A stretch of DNA of 32,085 nt from Syntrophomonadaceae bacterium (GCA_012518685.1 JAAYRQ010000138.1:1-32085); one strand, 5' to 3'; positions 17,093 to 24,837 are shown, counted from the stretch's first letter. The notes: generated by a model not told the origin, from the letters alone. Translations and numbers: made by a program.

Positions 17093-18574
17093 GTGGATAA
17101 TATAAAAGAAATATTAGCAGGAATAATTATAGCATTGATAATTTTTTTAGCTATTATCGGGGTTAATGTTACCCCTGCCATAATTTTATTATTAGTTATA
17201 GGGGGCTTGTATTTTTTTCTCCATTATACTGGGGGTATTAAGGTTGGCAGTATTGCTAGAGGGGTTAATAATAATCACAGAATTAGTTTCGAGGATATTG
17301 GGGGTCAAGAAACAGCGGCTAATGAGTTAAAAGAAGCTTTGCACTTTCTATTAAAGGCCGAAAATATGAAGCGTATGGGAATAAGACCCTTAAAGGGAGT
17401 GCTTTTAGAAGGTCCTCCTGGGACAGGCAAGACCTTGCTGGCTAGGGCTGCTGCAAGTTATACTAAATCAGTCTTTTTGACAGTTTCGGGTAGTGAGTTT
17501 ATTGAAATGTATGCAGGGGTAGGAGCCAAAAGAGTTAGAAATCTATTTGCCGAAGCTCGTAAAAAAGCACATAGCGAAAAATGTCATAGTGCAATTATAT
17601 TTATTGATGAATTAGAAGTATTAGGGGGTAAAAGGGGTTCCCATTCGGGGCATTTGGAATATGATCAGACTTTGAACCAACTATTAGTAGAAATGGATGG
17701 AATTAATGCCAATGATAATCCTCGGATTTTATTAATTGGGGCTACTAATAGAATAGATATGCTAGATGATGCCTTAATAAGACCTGGTAGATTCGATAGG
17801 CAGGTGCAAGTAGGCTTGCCTGATAAACATGGCAGACTGAAAATACTGCAAATTCATACTCGTAATAAGCCCATCCGCGATATAGATGATTTGGAGGATG
17901 TGGCTCGGGCAACCTTTGGCTTTTCAGGTGCCCACTTAGAAAGTCTATGTAATGAGGCGGCCATACTAGCTATGCGTGAAGAAAACACCCACATCGAGAA
18001 AAGGCATTTTGCCGAGGCTACTGACAAGGTTATATTAGGGGAGAAACTAGACCGGAAGCCTTCTGATTACGAATTAGAAAGGGTTAGCATCCATGAAACA
18101 GGACATGCTATCGCTAGTGATATAGTAGAAGCAGGCTCAGTAGCTTCGGTAACTATTATTCCTCGGGGTAAGGCCTTAGGATTTATGCGAAAATCACCCC
18201 AGGATGACCAATATCTATACACTAAAACTGAATTAGAAAATCAAATTATAGTAAGCTTAGCAGGTGCGATAGCAGAGGAAATAAAATATGGGAATAAGAG
18301 TACAGGGGCTAAAAATGATTTTGCCCAAGCTTGGCATATAACTAAACAAATAATTGATACAGGTCTATCTTCCTTAGGTATTGTAAATAGTGAAGATATT
18401 CCTGCCGAAATTCTATATAAAGAATGTAAAAACATACTAAGTGAATTAGAAGGAAAAACTAAAGAAATCTTATTAGCCAAGGAAGTGGCCTTAAATAAAA
18501 TAGCGAATTATTTGTTAGAAGAAGAAACTATAGATAGTGATAAGCTGAAAGAATTGCTATATAATTCCGTTTAA
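17093..18574 (+). CDS. Short FtsH-like ATP-dependent zinc metalloprotease
   Basis: An AAA protease of the FtsH/M41 family, 493 residues instead of the usual 600-650. Two hydrophobic helices at about 7-24 and 28-44 are separated by only a few residues, so the usual extracytoplasmic domain is missing. The AAA domain has Walker A GPPGTGKT (107-114), Walker B AIIFIDELE (167-175), pore segment EMYAGVG with Tyr in place of the usual Phe, and second region of homology NRIDMLDDALIRPGRFDRQ with both arginine fingers (Arg230, Arg233). The protease domain has HETGH (334-338) and the likely third zinc ligand Asp409 in GAKNDF, so it should be active. The GTG start is 28 bases after the anchored protein; the ribosome binding site is weak or distant (TAGGGGG). 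A second, full-length FtsH elsewhere in the genome is expected but not visible. Confidence 0.86.
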   Translation: MDNIKEILAGIIIALIIFLAIIGVNVTPAIILLLVIGGLYFFLHYTGGIKVGSIARGVNNNHRISFEDIGGQETAANELKEALHFLLKAENMKRMGIRPLKGVLLEGPPGTGKTLLARAAASYTKSVFLTVSGSEFIEMYAGVGAKRVRNLFAEARKKAHSEKCHSAIIFIDELEVLGGKRGSHSGHLEYDQTLNQLLVEMDGINANDNPRILLIGATNRIDMLDDALIRPGRFDRQVQVGLPDKHGRLKILQIHTRNKPIRDIDDLEDVARATFGFSGAHLESLCNEAAILAMREENTHIEKRHFAEATDKVILGEKLDRKPSDYELERVSIHETGHAIASDIVEAGSVASVTIIPRGKALGFMRKSPQDDQYLYTKTELENQIIVSLAGAIAEEIKYGNKSTGAKNDFAQAWHITKQIIDTGLSSLGIVNSEDIPAEILYKECKNILSELEGKTKEILLAKEVALNKIANYLLEEETIDSDKLKELLYNSV

Positions 18575-18610
18575 AATTATTGCATTAAGAAAATATCTAT
18601 CAAAAGCATT

Positions 18611-18638
18611 AAAGCAGGGCTAGATACCCTGCTTTTTT
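18611..18638 (+). terminator. Rho-independent terminator after the FtsH-like gene
   Basis: AAAGCAGGG / CCCTGCTTT with loop CTAGATA and a T tract. It stands between the converging FtsH-like and tRNA genes; on the minus strand only three T residues follow, so it may stop both transcripts but better on the + strand. Confidence 0.9.
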
Positions 18639-18646
18639 ATTCTATA

Positions 18647-18721
18647 TGGTGGGTCGTATTGGATTTGAACCAATGACTTCTTCCGTGTCGGGGAAGCACT
18701 CTTCCGCTGAGTTAACGACCC
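18647..18721 (-). tRNA. tRNA-Val, anticodon GAC
   Basis: A 75-nt cloverleaf on the minus strand. Acceptor GGGTCGT pairs with ACGACCC; D stem ACTC/GAGT; anticodon stem CTTCC/GGAAG with loop CCGACAC, giving anticodon GAC (Val, GUC/GUU codons); variable region AAGTC; T stem ATTGG/CCAAT with loop TTCAAAT; discriminator A and an encoded CCA. Every stem pairs fully. The residue before the anticodon (position 33) is C rather than the almost invariant U, and the D loop is short (AGCGGAA). It is an isolated tRNA gene facing the FtsH-like gene. Confidence 0.93.
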
Positions 18722-18734
18722 TTAATGCAAATTG

Positions 18735-18763
18735 ATTATAATACTTATTTAAGTAAAAATCAA
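18735..18763 (-). promoter_or_regulatory. Sigma-A promoter of tRNA-Val
   Basis: Read on the minus strand: TTGATT, exactly 17 bases, then perfect TATAAT, ending 13 bases before the mature tRNA 5' end. This is the best sigma-A match in the window and is right for a stable RNA gene. Confidence 0.75.
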
Positions 18764-18850
18764 TAGAAGCAATTTATCTTTATATTTTATTAACTTTTTT
18801 GATTTTTTTACATTTATTAATAGTAAGGATTTTAGTTAATTATGATTTGA

Positions 18851-18877
18851 ATAATGGTTTTAGGTAAAACATATAAT
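18851..18877 (+). promoter_or_regulatory. Candidate sigma-E-type promoter for ytxC
   Basis: ATA (18851-18853), 16 bases, then CATATAAT (18870-18877) resembles the mother-cell sigma-E pattern ATA-N16-CATACANT. A TATAAT is inside, but a sigma-A -35 (TTGAAT) would be 19 bases away. The rest of 18722-18906 holds the tRNA promoter and otherwise nothing I can support. Confidence 0.3.
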
Positions 18878-18906
18878 AAACTAAATTTTTTTTTGGGAGG
18901 CTTAGT

Positions 18907-19830
18907 ATGTTTTATGAATATCAAGTAACTACTATGAAAGATAGTAATTATATAATGACTGGTTTTACAGAACATTTAAAATGGTTACGAGAAAGGGGTT
19001 TTTGCTTAAATATTGATAACTATGATAATAATCAACTTTCTCAAACTTATCATCTAGAGTTACATGGTAAAAGTTATGAAAACATTTATAATGATGCTGA
19101 TATTATTTTTATTTTTAAACATCAAATGGCCCAAGTTTTGGCGGAACACATTATTGATGACTGGGAAGACAATTTATTATGGAAAGAAGTAGTAAAGACC
19201 TGTAAGGCTATTCCTAATGAGGAAAAAAGGGAAGTTTATTTTAAGGCTAGTAATTTTATGAAGAATTATAATGATAATGCAGCACTTAATATGTTAGTTA
19301 GGTATAACCGTAAAAATAAGTTAGCACATCATTTATTAGATTATATTCATAATAGTAAGTTGATGGTCTTAGAAGGCTTTATTAATTTTTGTTTGGCTGA
19401 TTATTTAGAAGAGATTAGGATAGCGGTTGATTTGGCTTTTGAAGAATATAAAAATGAGCAGGAATACAATGAGTTTGTCAAGCTTTTACGGTATTTTGTT
19501 GATACGCAGTTGCCTAAGTCTAATGAAGTGAATTTATTGATGGCAAATAACGGCATTTTCTATTTATGGGATGAGGAGGGTGTAGCTATTGAAGATAAGT
19601 ATATTAATTATTATTTAGATGATATTTTGTTAGATGATATTAATCTGGATGATATTTTGATTAGTATTTTAATAACGGTGGCTCCGCGTCACATTGTTTT
19701 GCATAATGTTAGTGCCTATTATCAAAATGAAGCTGTTAAGGCTATTCAAAGGGTTTTTGATGATAAAATTAGTTTTTGTGATAGTTGTGAAAGATGTTAT
19801 AAGTTTATTAGGGAAATGGATAGAAGCTAA
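18907..19830 (+). CDS. ytxC: YtxC-like sporulation-associated protein
   Basis: A 307-residue soluble protein resembling the YtxC family, found in endospore formers and described as putative sporulation proteins without biochemical function. The C-terminal block LISILITVAPRHIVLHNV followed by DDKISFCDSCERCY (three cysteines) is the recognisable family region; the middle is helical and rich in charged residues. GGGAGG precedes the ATG. In B. subtilis ytxC neighbours thrS, and here only a DUF445 gene lies between them, supporting the call. A short-stem terminator follows. Function is not deduced. Confidence 0.75.
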   Translation: MFYEYQVTTMKDSNYIMTGFTEHLKWLRERGFCLNIDNYDNNQLSQTYHLELHGKSYENIYNDADIIFIFKHQMAQVLAEHIIDDWEDNLLWKEVVKTCKAIPNEEKREVYFKASNFMKNYNDNAALNMLVRYNRKNKLAHHLLDYIHNSKLMVLEGFINFCLADYLEEIRIAVDLAFEEYKNEQEYNEFVKLLRYFVDTQLPKSNEVNLLMANNGIFYLWDEEGVAIEDKYINYYLDDILLDDINLDDILISILITVAPRHIVLHNVSAYYQNEAVKAIQRVFDDKISFCDSCERCYKFIREMDRS

Positions 19831-19863
19831 TAGTATTTAATATATTTTGTAATAAGTAATTAG

Positions 19864-19890
19864 GGCTAGGGATAAGTTCTAGCCTTTTTT
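19864..19890 (+). terminator. Probable terminator after ytxC
   Basis: Six-base stem GGCTAG / CTAGCC with a nine-base loop and six T residues, about 35 bases past the ytxC stop. Confidence 0.75.
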
Positions 19891-19953
19891 ATTGCGGTTT
19901 TTAAGTTTATTTGTTATATTTTTTAAGTATATTATTAATATTAGGGTGGTTTT

Positions 19954-20550
19954 ATGCTTTATTTAATAGTTATTCCTATCATTAGTGCTTTGATTGGATA
20001 TATTACTAATGTAGTAGCGATTAAGTTGTTGTTTTGGCCTAAACATCCTATTAACCTTGGTTTTTTTAAGTTACAAGGGGTTTTGCCTAAAAGGCAGGCA
20101 GAGATTGCTACTAGTGTGGGTGAATTAGTGGAGGAACAGTTATTATCGCTAGATGAAGTTTTTGATGAAGTGGATACCCCCGAAATGCATGCTAAGTTTG
20201 TGGACAAAATTAGTGATGTCTTAAAAGATAGATTGGCTAGTATTATGCCTAGTTTTTTACCGAGTAAGGTTACTAAGTTAATAATTGACAACCTTAATCG
20301 GGTCTTACGCCAAGAGGCACCGAATATTATCATACAAGTTATTAATTCGGCTAGGGATTATCTTACGGAAGAAATTAAAATTAGTGTTATAGTAGAAGAT
20401 AAGATTAATGAATTTGACTTGGATGAATTAGAGGATATGATTACGGGCATATCTTCTACGGAAATAAGATTTATTGAATTATTAGGTGGTGTCCTTGGTT
20501 TTATTATCGGCTTAGTACAGCTAGGCTTTATTTATTTATTTCCTATGTAA
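19954..20550 (+). CDS. DUF445 family membrane protein
   Basis: A 198-residue protein with the DUF445/YheB-type N terminus: a first hydrophobic helix (LIVIPIISALIGYITNVVAIKLLF) continuing into the conserved FWPKHP...LQGVLPKRQAEIATSVGELV segment, a charged helical middle and a C-terminal hydrophobic helix (GVLGFIIGLVQLGFIYLFPM) that ends the protein. Bacillus YheB-type members are about twice as long, so this is a short form with one repeat of the central region. AGGGTGG precedes ATG. It lies 27 bases before thrS with no terminator between, so they may share a transcript. The function of the family is unknown. Confidence 0.83.
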   Translation: MLYLIVIPIISALIGYITNVVAIKLLFWPKHPINLGFFKLQGVLPKRQAEIATSVGELVEEQLLSLDEVFDEVDTPEMHAKFVDKISDVLKDRLASIMPSFLPSKVTKLIIDNLNRVLRQEAPNIIIQVINSARDYLTEEIKISVIVEDKINEFDLDELEDMITGISSTEIRFIELLGGVLGFIIGLVQLGFIYLFPM

Positions 20551-20577
20551 TTAGTCAGTATTTAAGGAGGATTTTTT

Positions 20578-22485
20578 ATGGTTACTATTAGTTTACCCGA
20601 TGGATCAAAAAGAGAATTTGTAAAAGGGACAACTTTAATACAAGTTGCTAAAGATATTAGCTCTAATCTGGCTAAGAATGTTGTTGTAGCTGTTTTTAAC
20701 GGTGTGGAAACCGATCTGAATAGTGAGCTTTTTACGGATGGTTCTGTGGAATTTCTGGATTTTTCTGATGAAAGGGCGAAGGAAGTCTATCGCCATTCTT
20801 CCGCCCATATTTTAGCTCAAGCTGTAAAAAGGCTATGGCCTGATACTGCTTTGGCTATTGGTCCTGCTATTGATAAGGGTTATTATTATGATTTCAATAG
20901 TTCCCATACCTTTACCCCTGAAGATATGCCCTTAATTGAGAAGGAAATGAAGAAGATTATTAAGGAAAATCAACCTATTCTTAGAGAAGTGATGTCTAGG
21001 GATGAGGCTGTAGAATTTTTCGCTAGTATTAATGAACCTTTTAAGGTGGAATTAATTAAAGACCTTCCTGATGATGAAGATATTAGTTTATATAGGCAAG
21101 GGGAGTTCGTTGATTTATGCAAGGGGCCTCATTTACCTACCACAGGCAAGGTTAAGCATATTAAGCTGATGAGTTTAGCTGGTGCTTACTGGAGAGGTGA
21201 TAAAGACAATCCTATGTTACAGCGGATTTATGCTACTTCTTTTCCTACTTTGGAGGAATTGGAAGATTATATAACTAAGGTTGAAGAGGCAAAGAAGAGG
21301 GACCATCGTAAATTAGGTAAGGAATTAGGCTTGTTTGTCTTGTTAGATGAAGGACCTGGTTTCCCGTTTTTCTTACCTAAGGGTATGATTTTACGCAATG
21401 AACTGGAAAATTTCTGGCGGGAGGAACATGCCAAAGCAGGTTATAATGAAATTCGTACCCCAATTATTTTAAATAGGCAATTATGGGAAAACTCTGGACA
21501 TTGGGAACATTATCAAGAAAACATGTATTTTACTACTATAGATGAAACTGATTTTGCCATTAAGCCTATGAATTGTCCTGGTAGTATGCTGGTCTATAAG
21601 CAGAATTTGCATAGTTATCGTGAGTTTCCTTTAAGAATTGCGGAAATGGGATTGGTGCATAGGCATGAGTTGTCTGGTGCTTTACATGGCTTGATGCGGG
21701 TTCGCTCTTTTACCCAAGATGATGCCCATATTTTTATGTTACCTGAACAAATTATTGATGAAATCAAGGGCGTTATTGATTTGGTTGATAGGTTTTATAG
21801 TTTATTTGGCTTTTCTTATCATGTAGAACTTTCAACTAGACCTGAAAAAGCTATGGGCTCTGCGGAAATGTGGGATAAGGCTACTAATGCTTTAATCACT
21901 GCTTTAAATGAAAAGGGATTAACTTATAAGCTTAATGAAGGTGATGGGGCTTTTTATGGACCTAAAATTGACTTTCACCTACAGGACTCTTTAGACAGGA
22001 CTTGGCAATGTGGCACTATTCAGCTAGATTTTCAGATGCCTGAAAAGTTTGACTTAACTTATGTAGGTGAGGATGGGGAAAAACATCGGCCAGTTATGAT
22101 ACATCGGGTTATCTATGGAAGTATAGAAAGATTTATCGGTATTTTAACGGAACATTTTGCTGGGGCTTTCCCAGCTTGGTTAGCTCCTGTACAAGTTAAG
22201 GTATTGCCCATTGCGGAAAGACATCATGCTTATGCTTTAGAGATAGTTAAGATGTTGCAAAATAGTAATATCAGAGTTGAAGCTGATACAAGAAGCGAAA
22301 AAGTCGGCTATAAAATAAGGGAAGGTCAACTGCAGAAAATCCCTTATCTATTGGTGGTGGGGGATAAGGAGATAGAGGGAGCTACCATTTCTATTCGACA
22401 TCGAAAAAAAGGGGATCTAGGTTCTCAATCAGTTAAAGATTTTATTAACACCCTTAGTGAGGAAATAGGAAATAAAATTATATAA
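20578..22485 (+). CDS. thrS: Threonyl-tRNA synthetase
   Basis: Class II aminoacyl-tRNA synthetase charging tRNA-Thr, with zinc in the active site. 635 residues, standard length. TGS domain at 1-61, editing/SAD domain with the HSSAH motif (His73, His77), catalytic core with MNCPGSM (zinc cysteine), HRHELSGALHGLMRVRSFTQDD (motif 2 region) and GSIERFIGILTEH (motif 3), and the C-terminal anticodon-binding domain (PVQVKVLPIAERH onward). A perfect AAGGAGG precedes ATG. Unlike many Firmicute thrS genes there is no T-box leader in the 27-base gap; regulation, if any, must come from upstream of the DUF445 gene. Confidence 0.98.
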   Translation: MVTISLPDGSKREFVKGTTLIQVAKDISSNLAKNVVVAVFNGVETDLNSELFTDGSVEFLDFSDERAKEVYRHSSAHILAQAVKRLWPDTALAIGPAIDKGYYYDFNSSHTFTPEDMPLIEKEMKKIIKENQPILREVMSRDEAVEFFASINEPFKVELIKDLPDDEDISLYRQGEFVDLCKGPHLPTTGKVKHIKLMSLAGAYWRGDKDNPMLQRIYATSFPTLEELEDYITKVEEAKKRDHRKLGKELGLFVLLDEGPGFPFFLPKGMILRNELENFWREEHAKAGYNEIRTPIILNRQLWENSGHWEHYQENMYFTTIDETDFAIKPMNCPGSMLVYKQNLHSYREFPLRIAEMGLVHRHELSGALHGLMRVRSFTQDDAHIFMLPEQIIDEIKGVIDLVDRFYSLFGFSYHVELSTRPEKAMGSAEMWDKATNALITALNEKGLTYKLNEGDGAFYGPKIDFHLQDSLDRTWQCGTIQLDFQMPEKFDLTYVGEDGEKHRPVMIHRVIYGSIERFIGILTEHFAGAFPAWLAPVQVKVLPIAERHHAYALEIVKMLQNSNIRVEADTRSEKVGYKIREGQLQKIPYLLVVGDKEIEGATISIRHRKKGDLGSQSVKDFINTLSEEIGNKII

Positions 22486-22491
22486 AAATCT

Positions 22492-22520
22492 TTGCAAATG
22501 ATTTATTGATGTGTTAAACT
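22492..22520 (+). promoter_or_regulatory. Promoter of the infC-rpmI-rplT operon
   Basis: TTGCAA, 17 bases, TAAACT, with TGT ahead of the -10 (extended). It places the transcript start near 22527, directly before the structured leader. Confidence 0.55.
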
Positions 22521-22526
22521 ATTAAA

Positions 22527-22671
22527 TGGTTTTAAGTAGAAGCCTCGCTTCTCACCTTACAACGATGCTAGTTCGTAAGGTCTAGATAACTCTGATTTTT
22601 AATATATAATTTCTTATATATTATTCTTAGTTATTATTGAGCGAGATTTTTCATAAAACTCGCTTTTTTTA
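22527..22671 (+). promoter_or_regulatory. L20-type ribosomal protein leader with attenuator
   Basis: A structured leader upstream of infC, at the position and with the sequence style of the Firmicute L20 leader (GCCTCGCTTCTCACC). CCTTAC (22555-22560) pairs with GTAAGG (22575-22580), and an AT-rich hairpin lies near 22602-22623. A terminator follows: AGCGAG (22640-22645) pairs with CTCGCT (22659-22664), then a T run. A second CTCGCT at 22544-22549 can pair with the same AGCGAG, which would form an antiterminator. L20 binding would then shift the balance to termination, as known in B. subtilis. The leader family is by resemblance; the alternative pairing is seen directly. Confidence 0.75.
22640..22670 (+). 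terminator. Attenuator terminator of the infC leader
   Basis: AGCGAG-A-TTTT / AAAA-CTCGCT stem with a small loop and seven T residues, ending nine bases before the infC ribosome binding site. Confidence 0.85.
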
Positions 22672-22694
22672 TTTTATTAGGAGGTGAACTTCTT

Positions 22695-23228
22695 ATCAGC
22701 AAGGATTGGAGAGTTAATGAGGAAATTCGGGCTAGAGAGGTAAGGCTAGTCAGTGATACAGGAGAACAACTAGGCATAGTGTCTGTTCAAGAAGCACTTG
22801 ATATGGCTATGCAAAAGGGTTTGGACTTAGTTGAGGTTGCTCCGTCTGCTAAGCCGCCAGTATGTCGTCTTATGGATTTTGGTAAATTTAAGTTTGAACA
22901 AGGAAAAAGGGAAAAAGAAGCCCGCAAAAAACAAAAAGTAATTTCGGTTAAGGAAATTAAGATGCGTCCTAATATTGAGGACCATGATTTACAAACTAAA
23001 GCAAAAAACGCCCGTAGGTTTATAGAAGCTGGGGATAAGGTCAAGGTTACGATAATGTTCAGAGGCAGACAAATAACCCATCCCGAAATTGCTGAAAAAC
23101 TTTCATATAAATTTGCCGATGTTATTTCGGATGTTTCTGTAATTGAAAAAGTACCTAAAGTTGAAGGTAGAAACATGGTAATGATTCTAGTACCTAAAAC
23201 TGATAATGATAAAAAGGAGGAAGCTTAA
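22695..23228 (+). CDS. infC: Translation initiation factor IF-3, ATC start codon
   Basis: IF-3 binds the 30S subunit, prevents premature 50S joining and rejects wrong start codons. The ORF track begins at an internal GTG (22779), but the reading frame continues upstream through [27 protein letters not shown], the conserved IF-3 N terminus. The only codon at the right distance from the perfect AGGAGGTG (22679-22686) is ATC at 22695; no ATG, GTG or TTG exists in frame. This gives 177 residues, the normal length. Non-canonical starts (AUU/AUA/AUC) are a known feature of infC, allowing IF-3 to repress its own translation. The stop overlaps the rpmI start (TAATG). Confidence 0.96.
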   Translation: MSKDWRVNEEIRAREVRLVSDTGEQLGIVSVQEALDMAMQKGLDLVEVAPSAKPPVCRLMDFGKFKFEQGKREKEARKKQKVISVKEIKMRPNIEDHDLQTKAKNARRFIEAGDKVKVTIMFRGRQITHPEIAEKLSYKFADVISDVSVIEKVPKVEGRNMVMILVPKTDNDKKEEA

Positions 23229-23422
23229 TGCCTAAAATGAAAACACATAGGGGTGCTGCTAAAAGATTTAAAAAAACTGGCACTGGTAAAATAAAAAGAT
23301 CTAAAGCCTACAAAAGCCACTTATTAGGTGGTAAGACTTCAAAAAGAAAAAGAAATCTTCGTAAACCAGGACTAGTCAGTAAGCAGGAAACAAAAAGAAT
23401 TAGTAAACTAATTCCCTATTAA
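23228..23422 (+). CDS. rpmI: Large-subunit ribosomal protein L35
   Basis: A 64-residue, extremely basic protein ([24 protein letters not shown]...) with the L35 signature, a component of the 50S subunit. Its ATG overlaps the infC stop by one base, and its AAGGAGG lies inside the infC end, so it is probably translationally coupled. Standard infC-rpmI-rplT order. Confidence 0.98.
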   Translation: MPKMKTHRGAAKRFKKTGTGKIKRSKAYKSHLLGGKTSKRKRNLRKPGLVSKQETKRISKLIPY

Positions 23423-23452
23423 GCCTTAAAATTAAAAAAGGAGGTATAAGAA

Positions 23453-23809
23453 ATGCCTAGGGTAAAGCGTGGAGTAACTTCACATAAAAGACATAAAAAA
23501 GTATTAAAGGCTGCCAAGGGTTATACTGGCAGTAAGTCTAAGCTATATAGAGTCGCTAATCAGCAAGTTATGAAATCTGGAAATTATGCTTATGTGCATA
23601 GAAAGCTGAAAAAAAGGGATTTTAGAAAGTTATGGATAAGTAGAATTAATGCAGCTGCTAGGGAAAATGGCACTACATACAGTAGATTAGTACATGGTCT
23701 TAAGCTAGCGGGTGTAGATGTTAATCGTAAGGTGTTAGCTGATCTTGCAATTACAGATCCCCAAGCATTTTCGGAGTTAGCTGAACTTGCCAAACAAAAT
23801 GCTAATTAG
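23453..23809 (+). CDS. rplT: Large-subunit ribosomal protein L20
   Basis: A 118-residue basic protein ([33 protein letters not shown]...) of the L20 family, an early-binding 50S assembly protein and, in Bacillus, the repressor that acts on the operon leader. The C-terminal RNA-binding part ([25 protein letters not shown]) is intact. AAAAAGGAGGT precedes ATG. Last gene of the operon, followed by a terminator. Confidence 0.98.
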   Translation: MPRVKRGVTSHKRHKKVLKAAKGYTGSKSKLYRVANQQVMKSGNYAYVHRKLKKRDFRKLWISRINAAARENGTTYSRLVHGLKLAGVDVNRKVLADLAITDPQAFSELAELAKQNAN

Positions 23810-23819
23810 CTGTTCTTAA

Positions 23820-23849
23820 AATATGGTCTATTTTTGACCATATTTTTTT
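23820..23849 (+). terminator. Rho-independent terminator of infC-rpmI-rplT
   Basis: AATATGGTC / GACCATATT with loop TATTTTT and a run of T residues directly after the rplT stop. Confidence 0.88.
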
Positions 23850-23874
23850 ATACTATTTTAATCAGAGGTGGATA

Positions 23875-24639
23875 GTGAAGGTCATATCTTCTAGGGATAA
23901 CCAACATATTAAGAACTGTCTTAAACTTAAACAGAAAAAATACCGTGATGATACTAAGCTCTATGTTGTTGAAGGGCAAAGAATCTATGACGAAGTTACA
24001 ACTTATAGTTCTCATAGCATTAAGCAAGTATTCGTAGTGGAAACTGAAGTCGCTAAATATAATTTTACTAGTTTATCTGCAGATATATTTATTATTAATG
24101 ATAAACTTATGCAGGAGATTAGCGATACTACTAGCCCTTCTGGTATTTTAGCTATATTAGAAAAACCCATTTGGGATATAGAAACTGTAAAACAAGAGGG
24201 TAAATTATTAGTTCTGTTAGATAATATTGCTGATCCTGGGAATGTAGGTACCATTATTAGAACCTCTGCAGCCTTTGATGTAGATGGATTATTCCTAAAT
24301 AAAGGTTGTGTTGACCCCTATAATCATAAAGTTGTGCGGGCGACAATGGGTGGAATTCTTCATTTGCCCATTTTTGCGAATATTACAATAAGTGATATTT
24401 TAGATTTTAAAAATGCTGGCTATATGCTTGTTGGTACTTCTTTAGATAATGCTATTAATTACTATGAATATGACTTTACTAGCCCGACTATTCTTGTAAT
24501 TGGCAGCGAGGCCTTTGGTATTAGTTTGGAATTGCTTAATAAATGTGATAAATTAGTGAAAATACCAATTAATCCTGCCATGGATTCGTTGAATGCAGGA
24601 GTTGCCTGTGGTATAATTTTAAGCGAAGCAAGAAAATAA
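23875..24639 (+). CDS. SpoU/TrmH-family RNA 2'-O-methyltransferase
   Basis: A 254-residue SPOUT methyltransferase that transfers methyl from SAM to a ribose 2'-OH in rRNA or tRNA. An N-terminal L30e-like substrate-binding domain (about 1-95, with KYRDDTKLYVVEGQRIYDE) precedes the knotted catalytic domain: motif 1 LDNIADPGNVGTIIRTSAAF (near 122-141), motif 2 VIGSEAFGIS, motif 3 IPINPAMDSLNAGVACGI, all conserved. The GTG start follows AGAGGTG. The position upstream of pheS matches B. subtilis ysgA. The target nucleotide cannot be assigned. Confidence 0.92.
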   Translation: MKVISSRDNQHIKNCLKLKQKKYRDDTKLYVVEGQRIYDEVTTYSSHSIKQVFVVETEVAKYNFTSLSADIFIINDKLMQEISDTTSPSGILAILEKPIWDIETVKQEGKLLVLLDNIADPGNVGTIIRTSAAFDVDGLFLNKGCVDPYNHKVVRATMGGILHLPIFANITISDILDFKNAGYMLVGTSLDNAINYYEYDFTSPTILVIGSEAFGISLELLNKCDKLVKIPINPAMDSLNAGVACGIILSEARK

Positions 24640-24674
24640 ATGGTATTTTAATATAGCAAAAATATATTACAATA

Positions 24675-24683
24675 TGTTATAAT
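24675..24683 (+). promoter_or_regulatory. Extended -10 promoter for yqzL-like/pheST
   Basis: TG-T-TATAAT, with no convincing -35. A transcript from here would carry the small yqzL-like gene and then the T-box leader. No separate good promoter was found between 24822 and the T-box. Confidence 0.45.
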
Positions 24684-24728
24684 TGTTGCGAAAAGGCCTA
24701 CTTTTGAGGGGAAAGGTGGACCAAGGGC

Positions 24729-24821
24729 ATGTGTAAAGATGCAGAAACTCTTTGGAGATTATTTGAAAAGTCTGGGTGTATAACCTACTATTTGTTATAC
24801 AAGATGATGGTCACCCATTAG
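24729..24821 (+). CDS. YqzL-like 30-residue protein
   Basis: Too short for the ORF track. ATG at 24729 opens a 30-codon frame ending in TAG. The ribosome binding site AAAGGTGG (24712-24719) is nine bases upstream. The peptide contains LWRLFEKSGCITYYLLYK, which resembles the core (W-x-x-F-x-x-T/S-G-x-x-x-x-YLL-[FY]-K) of the tiny YqzL family of Firmicutes, whose Bacillus member is about 47 residues and of unknown function. This one ends soon after the core and carries two cysteines. In Bacillus yqzL is near recO/era, so this location differs. Assignment is from remembered family pattern plus good gene signals. Confidence 0.68.
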   Translation: MCKDAETLWRLFEKSGCITYYLLYKMMVTH

Positions 24822-24837
24822 TATTTTAAATAATAAG

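Noticed and set aside
18647-18721. Reading the tRNA on the plus strand with a GTGTCGG loop (Asp-like GTC)
   Set aside because: The TTCAAAT T-loop and the CCA end are correctly placed only on the minus strand.
24712-24818. Possible riboswitch: GGTG-G-ACCA/TGGTCACC closing stem with three inner hairpins upstream of the T-box
   Set aside because: No known riboswitch core was recognised, and the same bases encode a better-supported small YqzL-like peptide; kept only as a note within that finding.
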